The notes below the pieces were generated by a model. It did no database searches. It worked only from the letters and a program-made list of their open reading frames with translations, and was not told where the DNA came from. 64,000 bases of DNA from NCBI GenBank assembly GCA_964508025.1, contig CAZDSF010000011.1, forward strand, positions 1 to 64,000. Direction: 5' to 3'. The first letter of the stretch is position 1. Each line of letters begins with the position of its first letter. Source of the DNA: JAAZNO01 sp964508025. GTDB taxonomy: Bacteria; Chloroflexota; Anaerolineae; B4-G1; SLSP01. Below are positions 31,507-39,821 of this stretch, piece after piece. Both the position numbers and the translations under genes were made by a program.

Positions 31507-34407
31507 ATGTTTGTGTGGAAACGCATTTGTGTGTATGTGGCGATCGTCGCGTGCCTGTTTTTTGCATTCTCAGGTGAGGTGCGGGCGGAGAAACTCCCGC
31601 CCCCGGACTTGCTCAGCCTCACGCCTGAGATCACGTCTCTGGAAGCGCCAATTGACATCCAGGGCGTTGATTTCTGGACCTGGCGGGGTCCGCGATATAA
31701 CCTGGCAGCGGGCGCAGCGCCGCAGGTCACAACCGTTGTGCTCGATCCCAACAACTCTGACATCGTCTACGCGGGCACAAATCAGGGCGTCTATCGCAGC
31801 GCCGACGGCGGAGAGAGTTGGCAGCCGCGCAATGGCGGTCTGGGCGGCTATGGCGATCTGGTGATCACCGGTATTGCCATTGATCCCACCGATTCGCGGA
31901 TTCTCATTATCGGTACGTGGGGCTATGGGCTGCTCAAATCCACCGACAGCGGCGCGAATTGGACGCGCCTTGGCGATCCGGTGCGCCCGACGGCGCTGGC
32001 TGGCGTTGAGGAGGGGCTATCGCTGCCGCCGGAGGTGATTGCTGGCGGGCCAAGCAATGTGTACTACCCGGAAGCGGCGGAACGCAATGAAATCGCCGCC
32101 CCTATCAGTTGGCAACGGACTGCCGTGCGCTGTGTGACCATCAACCCCAGCAATCGCAACGATATTTACGCTTGCGTGGATGATGGCTACGGACTCTATC
32201 GCAGCACCAATGGCGGTACCTCATGGAGCAAAATCACGCTGGGCACCGGCAGCGCGCGCACCTATACGTTTGCGCCTTCTAACAACAATGTGCGCTATGC
32301 GTCTTTTGGCACATGGACGGCCAGCGGCGGCTTCTATCGCTCGACCAATGGCGGCAGCACTTGGACGGCAGTGGGCGGTGGCGTCATCAATAACACGGTC
32401 ATTGCCGTGGCGATTCATCCCACAAACGCCAACACCGTCGTCGTTGGGACTTCTGGAGGCGGTCTGTATCGTACCACCGACGGTGGGAACACCTGGACGG
32501 CGGTCAATACAGGTGTGTCGGATACCACCATCTATTCTGTGGCTATCTCAAAGAGTAACCCCAGCATTGTCTATGCTGGCGGTTATATGTGGGTCTATCG
32601 CAGCTCCAACGGCGGCGCCAGTTGGGCCAATGCCGATAGCAGTTTCCCGGCCTACTATGTCGAAGGCCTGGCGATTCATCCCACCTCTTCGGATCGAGTG
32701 TGGATCGGCATCAATCGTTTCCCCTGGGGGGGCGTTTACAAGCGCACGACCAGCACTGGCGCGTTCACGCTGAAGGGTGCGGGTATGGACGGCACTTTTG
32801 TGCTCGATGTTACGCAAGACCTCAACAATGCTAACACGTTGTACGCGGCGACGTGGGGCGCGGGGATGTTCCGCAGTTATGATCGCGGCGCGACGTGGTC
32901 GGCGATTTACGGCGTGCCCTATGTGTACAGTATCGAAGCGACGCAAGGCCCCACGGGCACGATTCTCTACGCCGGTACCTTCTACAGCGATTGGGGCGTG
33001 CTCAAGAGCTGGAATCAGGGCAATACGTGGTATGAGGTAAGCTGGAGCAATCCCAGTTATATCTCCTTCGATATCGAATCCATTCAAGGAAATACCAACA
33101 AACTTGTTGCCGCCACTTACAATGGCATTCAATACAGCAATGACGGCGGTGTGACCTGGGCTACGCCGACGGGCTTGACTGAAGGCATCGTGTTGCATCT
33201 GTGTGAGTTTGGCAACACGGGGCAACTGCTGGCGGCGACCTATGGCGGCGGGCTGTATTACAGTAACGGCGGTACGTCGTGGGCGCCGCGCACAAGCGGC
33301 ATGACCGGGTCCTACGCCAATTACACCTATGATGTCGCCTGTTCTTTGACGTCGGGTGTGGCTTATGCCGGCGCCTACCAGGCATACCGCACCACGAACT
33401 ACGGCGCGAATTGGACGGCGATGAACACCGGTCTGGCGAACGACTACGTGCGCGCCCTGGCAATTGCGCCTACGGGGGCCGTTTTTGCCGGGTTGAATAC
33501 CGGCGGCGCCTATCTCGCGCCGGCGGGGACCACGACCTGGCACGCGATCAACACGGGCCTGGGCGAACGGCGGGTGCGATCCATGGCCGTAGTGGCTTCA
33601 TCACCGGTGAAGGCGTTGGCAGGCACCAATGGCGCGGGCATCTGGGAATATACGTTGGTTCGGGGCTATCCGCCGGTATATTTGCCACTCGTGCTGCGCA
33701 GCTACCCTCAAATCGTGCTGCCAACCAAACTCTACCCGGTCGCCGATGCGACTGTGCTCCAGGGGTATTCAGGGACCAATTTCGGCGCTGTTCTTGATAT
33801 GTGGGTGGGCTACGATAATTGTTTGAGTCCTACTGGGAAAATCTCACGCAGTCTGGTTCGCTTTGATCTCTCGGCTATTCCGGCAGGAACTTCTATCAGT
33901 AGTGCGCGGCTATATCTATACCTGACCAATTCGTGTGATATTGGAGAGCGCACCCATACCGCCACGGTGTACCGGATTACATCCTCATGGTCAGAGGGAA
34001 CGGTTACCTGGAACAGCAGCCCTACTTTTGCAGAGGCTTACGGCTCGCGGTCTATCCCCAGTCGCACCTGGGGGTGGTACAATTTCGACGTCACGAATCT
34101 GGTGCGTGGATGGGTGAATGGCAGCTTCTCCAACTATGGGATGATGGTGCGCGGGCCGGAAAGTTCTGATACTTCTGGCGCGCGACTGGGATTCGTGACC
34201 CGGGAGAGTTCGGGAACCACGTATGATCCGTATCTTTCGATTACTTACACTTCCATGACTGGTGTTGAAACAACAGTGGAAATTCCGCTGGATTTTGAGC
34301 CGACAGAGAGTTTTGTAAGTATCCACACCATGTTACAACCGTTCTCTCAGCCTTGTGTGGATTGCTTGCAAGCGGAGCAATGGCAGCATTGCGCCGCGCA
34401 TGATTAG
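31507..34407 (+). CDS. Secreted Asp-box (BNR/sialidase-like repeat) protein with DNRLRE domain
   Basis: 966 residues. Signal peptide with likely cleavage after EVRA (residue 27). A long run of beta-propeller repeats (about 45-720) carries Asp-box motifs such as SADGGESW, STNGGTSW, TTDGGNTW and SYDRGATW. A DNRLRE-type carbohydrate-surface domain (about 755-925) contains SSARLYLYL and WNFDVT-like WYNFDVTNLV. It is likely a surface or secreted binding protein; the Asp boxes are structural, and no sialidase active-site arginines are evident. AAAGGAGGGAG precedes the ATG at 31507. Unlike its neighbours it has no kinase, FHA or zinc ribbon. Confidence 0.85.
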   Translation: MFVWKRICVYVAIVACLFFAFSGEVRAEKLPPPDLLSLTPEITSLEAPIDIQGVDFWTWRGPRYNLAAGAAPQVTTVVLDPNNSDIVYAGTNQGVYRSADGGESWQPRNGGLGGYGDLVITGIAIDPTDSRILIIGTWGYGLLKSTDSGANWTRLGDPVRPTALAGVEEGLSLPPEVIAGGPSNVYYPEAAERNEIAAPISWQRTAVRCVTINPSNRNDIYACVDDGYGLYRSTNGGTSWSKITLGTGSARTYTFAPSNNNVRYASFGTWTASGGFYRSTNGGSTWTAVGGGVINNTVIAVAIHPTNANTVVVGTSGGGLYRTTDGGNTWTAVNTGVSDTTIYSVAISKSNPSIVYAGGYMWVYRSSNGGASWANADSSFPAYYVEGLAIHPTSSDRVWIGINRFPWGGVYKRTTSTGAFTLKGAGMDGTFVLDVTQDLNNANTLYAATWGAGMFRSYDRGATWSAIYGVPYVYSIEATQGPTGTILYAGTFYSDWGVLKSWNQGNTWYEVSWSNPSYISFDIESIQGNTNKLVAATYNGIQYSNDGGVTWATPTGLTEGIVLHLCEFGNTGQLLAATYGGGLYYSNGGTSWAPRTSGMTGSYANYTYDVACSLTSGVAYAGAYQAYRTTNYGANWTAMNTGLANDYVRALAIAPTGAVFAGLNTGGAYLAPAGTTTWHAINTGLGERRVRSMAVVASSPVKALAGTNGAGIWEYTLVRGYPPVYLPLVLRSYPQIVLPTKLYPVADATVLQGYSGTNFGAVLDMWVGYDNCLSPTGKISRSLVRFDLSAIPAGTSISSARLYLYLTNSCDIGERTHTATVYRITSSWSEGTVTWNSSPTFAEAYGSRSIPSRTWGWYNFDVTNLVRGWVNGSFSNYGMMVRGPESSDTSGARLGFVTRESSGTTYDPYLSITYTSMTGVETTVEIPLDFEPTESFVSIHTMLQPFSQPCVDCLQAEQWQHCAAHD

Positions 34408-34459
34408 CGAGAGCTGGCGTCGCTGAAGGCGTCTCGATAGCGAGAGGAGTTTACGTTCT

Positions 34460-37252
34460 ATGTCCCGCTTCTGCCGTTTCTGTGGCGCGGAGTTTCGCAA
34501 TCTCGAGGCGCGTTTCTGCCAGGTGTGTGGACGGGAACGCGTCGCGGGACCTGTGTCGGGCGGCCTGGAAGCCGCGCCGACGGTGCGTGCTGTGGCCCCA
34601 ACGGAGGGCGAAGGCGGGGCGACGCCCATGCCCCGCCTCACCATCCGCGTGTTGGGACAATCGCCCTACGAGGCGGCGCTGACCGAGACCACGGTCACGG
34701 TGGGTCGCGCGCCTTCCAATACGCTGGTGCTTGCGTCGCCCTATGTCTCGGCGCATCACGGGCGGTTGGAATGCGCCGGCGGACAGTGGCAGTATGTAGA
34801 TCTGGGCAGCACCAACGGCACGTTTCTCAATGGGCAGCGCGTGCAAAGCGCGGCCCTGCGTCACGGCGATATTCTGCGCATCGGCGACCTTCAGGGGAAC
34901 TCCGCCAGCCTCACCTTCATGCTGGGCGACTCGCGCGCGCTGCATGGGCCGCAAAACGTTGGCTCGCTGATCCTCGCGCCGCAGGGCGCGTTGACCCTGG
35001 GCCGCGATCCGCAATCGGATATTCCCTTGCAGGCCCCGCTGGTTTCCTGGCGTCACGCCAGCATCACGGCGGGGCCGCAAGGCTCGGTGCTGACCGATCT
35101 CAGCAGCACCAACGGCACTTTCGTCAACGGGCAGCGGCTAGAGCGACCCTATCTGTTGCAGGAAGGCGACGTGGTGCAGATTGGCCCCTTCAGCCTGGTC
35201 TACAGCGCGGGCAAGTTGCAGCAGTACGTCGCGGCGGGCGGCGTCCGCCTCGATGGTGTGCAGCTCGTGCGCGAGGTGGGTAAGGGCGAGCGCACCAGGC
35301 GCATTCTCGATGACATCAGTCTCACTATCCATCCACGGGAGTTTGTGGCGCTGGTGGGCACCAGCGGCGCGGGCAAGAGCACGCTGATGAAGGCGCTCAG
35401 CGGCGTGACCCGCGCGCAACAGGGGCAGGTGCTTGTCAACGGCGACGATCTCTATCAGCAGTTCGATCTCTACCGCACGATGATTGGCTACGTGCCGCAA
35501 GATGACATCATCCACAAAGATCTGACGGTGCGGGATGTGTTGCGCTACGCGGCGCAGCTCCGGCTGCCGCCCGACACCACAAATGCGGAGCTGGAGCAGC
35601 GCGTGGAGCAGGTGTTGCAGGATGTGGGCATGGCGGGGCGCAGCGAGCAGCCGGTGAGCAGCCTCAGCGGCGGGCAGCGCAAGCGGGTGAGCATCGCGGT
35701 GGAGTTGCTGGCGGAGCCAAAGCTTTTCTTCCTCGATGAGCCGACATCGGGCCTGGATCCGGGCCTGGAGAAGAAGATGATGTACACGCTGCGGCATCTC
35801 GCCGATGGAGGCCGGACGGTGGTGCTGGTGACGCACGCCACGGCGAACATCAGCCAGTGTGACCACGTCTGCTTTCTCGCGCAGGGACGGCTGGCGTATT
35901 TCGGCCCGCCGGAGGAGGCTTTCAAGTTCTTCGAGGTCGCTACGGGTGACTTTTCTGATGTGTATGATCGTCTGGACGATGCGGATCCGCAGCGCGCCAG
36001 GCAGAAAGCGCTGGAATGGGAGCAGCGTTATCGCCAGTCGGAGTATTACCAGCGCTATGTGAGCCAGCGGCAGCAGCAGGTCGAGGCGCCGGCGCCAGGC
36101 GCGGCGCATGAGTCGGCGCAGGCGCGGGGCCCCAAGGTCAATCCGCTGCGCCAGCTGGGCGTGCTCACCCGGCGCTATCTCAATCTGGTGCTGCGTGATC
36201 GTGTGCTGCTGGCGGTGCTCCTCGCGGTGATGCCGCTGGTCGGCGCGTTGATTCTGCTGGTGGCGGGGCGCCAGTGGTTGCAGGGGGATACGTTCGCTGA
36301 GATCGAGCGGCAGCTGACGGCGGAACTGGCTGCTGGGGCGGCAAGCGCGACGTACAGCATTGTTGTGGATAGCCTCAATCTGTTGTTTCTGTTGGCGTTT
36401 GCCGGTGTGTTGTTGGGGCTTTTCGCGTCGGGCTACGAGATCGTGAAAGAGCGCTCCATCTACCAGCGGGAGCGGATGGTGACGGTGCGTATCGGGCCGT
36501 ATCTGCTCTCGAAGGTGCTGGTCATTGGAACTTTCGCGCTGCTCCAGTGCGGGTTGTTGTTGCTGGTCATCGCGCTCAAGGTGCGCCTGCCGGCGACCGG
36601 CGTGTTGCTTCCCGCGCCGCTGGAGATGTTCATCACGCTGTTTCTCGCTACGCTTGCGGCGATTCACATCGGCTTGTTCATCTCCGCATTGGTACCCAAT
36701 ACCAACACCGTCATCTACATTTTGTTCATGTTGCTCTTCTTCCAGTTGATTTTCACGGGTACGCTTTTCGAGCTGCCGGGCGCGGTCAAGGAGCTCTCGG
36801 CGCTGACGCTCACCCGTTGGACGTTGGAGGGGCTGGGCGGATCGGTGGATATGGATCGCCTGGGCGAGCTGAGCCGCACGCGGGTGCAACTTGAGCCTGT
36901 GACTACCGAGGTAACATTCGAGGTGGAGAAGCCGGCGGAGGATTGGGAACCCGTCACCGTAATCACGACCACGCGCCTGGTGGAGGTGGCGGTGCAGCCG
37001 GGGATCACCCAGACGATTCCCATCGCGGCGCCGGAGGTCACGGTGCATGAGCTGCGCACGGTGACGGAAACGGTCACGGAACCCATCACCGTCGAACCGG
37101 AGCCGCTGGACATCACCGGCGGCAGGACATTCAACATCCGTTATGCGCGCACGCCGGCGGCCATGCTGCAAGTTTGGGGCGTTCTTGCCCTGTTCAGCCT
37201 GGTCTTTGGCGCGGGAACGGCATTGGCGCTGTGGCGACAGGACATCCGTTGA
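34460..37252 (+). CDS. Zinc-ribbon / FHA / FHA / ABC transporter fusion (Rv1747-like exporter)
   Basis: 930 residues. Zinc ribbon (CRFCG, CQVCG; 5-23). FHA1 (about 60-155) has VGRAPSNT and GSTNGTFLNG. FHA2 (about 165-255) has LGRDPQSD and SSTNGTFVNG. The ABC ATPase (about 260-500) has Walker A GTSGAGKST (about 300), signature LSGGQRKR (about 402) and Walker B LFFLDEPTSGLD (about 422). An ABCG-like membrane domain follows (helices about 580-770 and 905-925). An unusual acidic, Thr/Val-rich segment (about 800-890) sits before the last helix. FHA-ABC proteins such as mycobacterial Rv1747 are exporters controlled by kinase phosphorylation. Confidence 0.93.
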   Translation: MSRFCRFCGAEFRNLEARFCQVCGRERVAGPVSGGLEAAPTVRAVAPTEGEGGATPMPRLTIRVLGQSPYEAALTETTVTVGRAPSNTLVLASPYVSAHHGRLECAGGQWQYVDLGSTNGTFLNGQRVQSAALRHGDILRIGDLQGNSASLTFMLGDSRALHGPQNVGSLILAPQGALTLGRDPQSDIPLQAPLVSWRHASITAGPQGSVLTDLSSTNGTFVNGQRLERPYLLQEGDVVQIGPFSLVYSAGKLQQYVAAGGVRLDGVQLVREVGKGERTRRILDDISLTIHPREFVALVGTSGAGKSTLMKALSGVTRAQQGQVLVNGDDLYQQFDLYRTMIGYVPQDDIIHKDLTVRDVLRYAAQLRLPPDTTNAELEQRVEQVLQDVGMAGRSEQPVSSLSGGQRKRVSIAVELLAEPKLFFLDEPTSGLDPGLEKKMMYTLRHLADGGRTVVLVTHATANISQCDHVCFLAQGRLAYFGPPEEAFKFFEVATGDFSDVYDRLDDADPQRARQKALEWEQRYRQSEYYQRYVSQRQQQVEAPAPGAAHESAQARGPKVNPLRQLGVLTRRYLNLVLRDRVLLAVLLAVMPLVGALILLVAGRQWLQGDTFAEIERQLTAELAAGAASATYSIVVDSLNLLFLLAFAGVLLGLFASGYEIVKERSIYQRERMVTVRIGPYLLSKVLVIGTFALLQCGLLLLVIALKVRLPATGVLLPAPLEMFITLFLATLAAIHIGLFISALVPNTNTVIYILFMLLFFQLIFTGTLFELPGAVKELSALTLTRWTLEGLGGSVDMDRLGELSRTRVQLEPVTTEVTFEVEKPAEDWEPVTVITTTRLVEVAVQPGITQTIPIAAPEVTVHELRTVTETVTEPITVEPEPLDITGGRTFNIRYARTPAAMLQVWGVLALFSLVFGAGTALALWRQDIR

Positions 37253-37264
37253 GGGAGGTTTTTC

Positions 37265-37906
37265 ATGATGTTTGGCAGAAAGAATAAGCAGTGGATTCAT
37301 GTGCGGCGCTGGCTGTGGATTGTGGGGCTGTTATTGCTGCTGGGTTGCTCGGCCGGAAGCGATGAGCCAGCGATGCCGCGCGTGCCCACGGCGACGGCAA
37401 CCCTCGCGCCAACCGCGACCCGCACGCCGGCGCCCACGCCAACCGTGGTGGTGCAAGTACCGACCTCCACGCCGAGAGCCACTTCGACGGCGACGCCTAC
37501 CCGCGAGCCGCCGCCCACGCCGACGCCCTCTATCGAACAACTGCGCGTGCAGTACCCGGAGATCGCCATCCTGCTCGACAATCCCGAAGTAGAGCCGGTG
37601 TACAAAGACTTGTTGGTCATCTACCAACAGGGCGGGCAGCAGAGCGTATTGAACTATGCCAGGCAACACGGCGTGCTCACCGATGCGGGTGAAATGCGAG
37701 CGGCGCTCACACTCGATACGGAGGATACCGCCCCCGTGGTTGCGCGCCTCAAGGACATGGGCGTTAAGGTGCTCAGCACATCGGGCAATCGCATCGAGAT
37801 CGCCGTGCCGCTGTCGCTGTTGCGCGCGCAAGCCAGCCGCCCCGGCGCGATTCTCAACCAGCTGACCCAGCTTGAGCATGTGGTGGGCCTGGTGCCGCCG
37901 GGTTGA
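37265..37906 (+). CDS. Lipoprotein with a stand-alone subtilase pro-region-like domain
   Basis: 213 residues. Hydrophobic signal with lipobox LLGC (C28), Thr/Pro linker (about 38-95), then a 120-residue domain beginning YPEIAILLDNPEVEPVYKDL. This domain matches residues about 45-165 of the membrane subtilase at 54288, including YPEIA, VYK, GVLT/GLLT, LDTED and QLTQLEHV/QLTELEHV. There it occupies the place of a propeptide. The free copy could inhibit or chaperone the protease, or bind the same ligand. GAGGGAGG precedes the ATG. It follows the exporter gene by 12 bases. Confidence 0.8.
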   Translation: MMFGRKNKQWIHVRRWLWIVGLLLLLGCSAGSDEPAMPRVPTATATLAPTATRTPAPTPTVVVQVPTSTPRATSTATPTREPPPTPTPSIEQLRVQYPEIAILLDNPEVEPVYKDLLVIYQQGGQQSVLNYARQHGVLTDAGEMRAALTLDTEDTAPVVARLKDMGVKVLSTSGNRIEIAVPLSLLRAQASRPGAILNQLTQLEHVVGLVPPG

Positions 37907-38010
37907 TTTGCGCGGAGGGGCAGGGGAGCGGAGGGGCAGGGGAGATGGGGAGATGGGGAGGTGGGGAGTAGAATCCGTTACCAGTTACCCGTTACTCCTG
38001 ACTGAGGAGG
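37907..38010 (+). repeat. G-rich composite leader before a kinase gene
   Basis: GGGGCAGGGGAGCGG and GGGGAGATGGGGAGATGGGG runs (about 37916-37967), then GTTACCAGTTACCCGTTAC, then CTCCTGACTGAGGAGG, which includes the ribosome site. Same element order as at 29158. Confidence 0.7.
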
Positions 38011-38015
38011 GTACG

Positions 38016-39812
38016 ATGAGCCTTAAAGTGGGGGATATGCTTCAGGGACGGTATCGCGTGGCGCGGCAGCTGGGCCAGAGCGGAATGGGCGCAGTCTACC
38101 GGGTCTGGGATCTCCGGCTGAATGCCCCGCGCGCGGTCAAGGAGATGCTGCCGCAGCCCGAAATCAACGGGCAGACGTTGGCGCAATTGCGTCAGCAGTT
38201 TCAGCAAGAAGCGGCGGTGCTGGCGAATCTCAGCCATCCGCATCTGGTGCGCGTGACCGATTTCTTCGAGGAAGCCGGCAATGCGTACCTGGTGATGGAT
38301 TTCATCGAAGGGGAGAGCCTGGCGGAGCGTATCACCAGAGAGGGGCAACTGCCCGAAGCGCAAGTGCGCTCCTGGGCCGACCAGCTGCTCGATGCGCTGG
38401 AGTATTGTCATAGCCAGGGTATCATCCACCGCGATATCAAACCGCAGAATGTGATTGTGCGTCCCGATGGACGGGTCATTCTGGTGGATTTTGGGCTGGT
38501 GAAGCTCTGGAATCCCAACGATCCGCGCACGCGCACAGCGATCCGTTCGATGGGGGCGCCGGAATACGCTCCGCCGGAGCAGTACGATTCGCAATCCGGC
38601 TCCACCGACGCGCGCAGCGATATCTACAGCCTGGGCGCGACGCTTTACCAGGCGCTCACCGGACAAGCGCCGCCCACGGCGACCATGCGGATTGTCAATC
38701 CCCGTGTCCTGGCGCCAGTGCGGCAGCTCAATCCCAGGGTTAGTCCGCAACTGGAGGCGATTCTGATGCGCGCGTTGGAATTGCGTCCAGAAGCGCGCTT
38801 CCAGACGGCGACGGAGCTGCGGATGACGCTGCGGCAGTGGGGCGCTCCGCCATCCGCTGGCGTGACCCCTGCCGGCACGGCGGTGATGGGTGCGGGCGGG
38901 CCGCCGGGTGCGGGGTATCCGTATCCGCCGTATGCTCCGCTGCCGGCGCCGGCAGCTTCGACGCGCGCCCTTCCCTGGAAAATCGTGGGGCTGGTGGCAG
39001 GCGCGTTGGTCGTGCTGCTGCTGGCGGGATTGACGCTTGCGAACTTATTGGGAGGTGGGCGTGAGCCTTTGCCCCCTGCCACCGCACGTATCGCTGCAAA
39101 TACAGCCACTGCCACGAGCATCGCTGAACTGCCGCCGACTGTCACCTTCACGGCGACGCCTGAAGCGGCGCCCACGGACACTCCCGCCACGCCGCCGCCT
39201 ACGACGGAACCTCCGACGCCCACAACGCCACCGACCGAGACGCCCTCGCCGACCTCCACCCGNNNNNNNNNNNNNNNNNNNNNNNNNNNNNNNNNNNNNN
39301 NNNNNNNNNNNNNNNNNNNNNNNNNNNNNNNNNNNNNNNNNNNNNNNNNNNNNNNNNNNNNNACGCCGACGCCGGCTTGCCCGGAAGTGACCGGCCCCTT
39401 CGCCGATCTCTGGCGCGCGGAGCAAGCGCGGCTGGGATGTGCGACCAACGCGGCGCACACGACCTGGACGGCCGTGGAGAATTTCGAGACGGGGCTGATG
39501 TTCTGGCGTGAGGATAATGATCGCATCTACGCCGTGTATCAGGATGGGACCTGGCAAAGTTTTACCAATACCTGGCGCGAGGGCGATCCCACGTATACTT
39601 GCGGAACGAATACCACACCGCCGACGCCGTTGCGGGGTTTCGGAAAGGTCTGGTGTACCTACACCTATGTCCGTGGCGGTCTTGGCTCGGCGACAGATCT
39701 GGAGCGCGGCTTCGATGGGACTGTGCAGGATTTCGAGCGCGGGAGCATTCTGCGCCTGGATACCGGCATGATCTACTTGCTGTTTGGCGACGGAAAGTGG
39801 AGCCGGCGCTGA
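38016..39812 (+). CDS. Transmembrane Ser/Thr protein kinase (interrupted by N gap)
   Basis: About 598 residues including 33 unknown. Kinase domain (about 10-275) has GQSGMGAVYR, AVKEM (K42), HRDIKPQNV, DFGLVK and the segment APEYAPPEQY. A membrane helix lies at about 325-347 and a Thr/Pro linker spans the gap. Outside, a C-terminal domain of about 145 residues (starting CPEVTGPFADLW) contains two related halves, ENFETGLMFWRE and QDFERGSILRLD, each ending in DGxW. The frame is open on both sides of the gap but the gap length is arbitrary. AGGAGGG precedes the ATG at 38016. Confidence 0.88.
   Translation: MSLKVGDMLQGRYRVARQLGQSGMGAVYRVWDLRLNAPRAVKEMLPQPEINGQTLAQLRQQFQQEAAVLANLSHPHLVRVTDFFEEAGNAYLVMDFIEGESLAERITREGQLPEAQVRSWADQLLDALEYCHSQGIIHRDIKPQNVIVRPDGRVILVDFGLVKLWNPNDPRTRTAIRSMGAPEYAPPEQYDSQSGSTDARSDIYSLGATLYQALTGQAPPTATMRIVNPRVLAPVRQLNPRVSPQLEAILMRALELRPEARFQTATELRMTLRQWGAPPSAGVTPAGTAVMGAGGPPGAGYPYPPYAPLPAPAASTRALPWKIVGLVAGALVVLLLAGLTLANLLGGGREPLPPATARIAANTATATSIAELPPTVTFTATPEAAPTDTPATPPPTTEPPTPTTPPTETPSPTSTXXXXXXXXXXXXXXXXXXXXXXXXXXXXXXXXXXTPTPACPEVTGPFADLWRAEQARLGCATNAAHTTWTAVENFETGLMFWREDNDRIYAVYQDGTWQSFTNTWREGDPTYTCGTNTTPPTPLRGFGKVWCTYTYVRGGLGSATDLERGFDGTVQDFERGSILRLDTGMIYLLFGDGKWSRR
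39263..39362. other. Assembly gap, 100 N
   Basis: Filler of unknown true length inside the Thr/Pro-coding part of the kinase gene. Low-complexity repeats on both sides probably caused the assembly break. Confidence 0.99.
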
Positions 39813-39821
39813 GGAGTTCGA

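Noticed and set aside
35138..37300. Long minus-strand open frame (720 codons) opposite the FHA-ABC gene
   Set aside because: It is antisense to a gene with clear motifs throughout, and its translation is rich in Arg/His/Gln of the kind produced by reverse reading of GC-rich codons. No motif or ribosome site.
37872..38015. 48-residue N-terminal extension of the gap-broken kinase
   Set aside because: It translates the G-rich leader into Gly/Arg/Trp nonsense; the ATG at 38016 has AGGAGGG and matches the other kinases.
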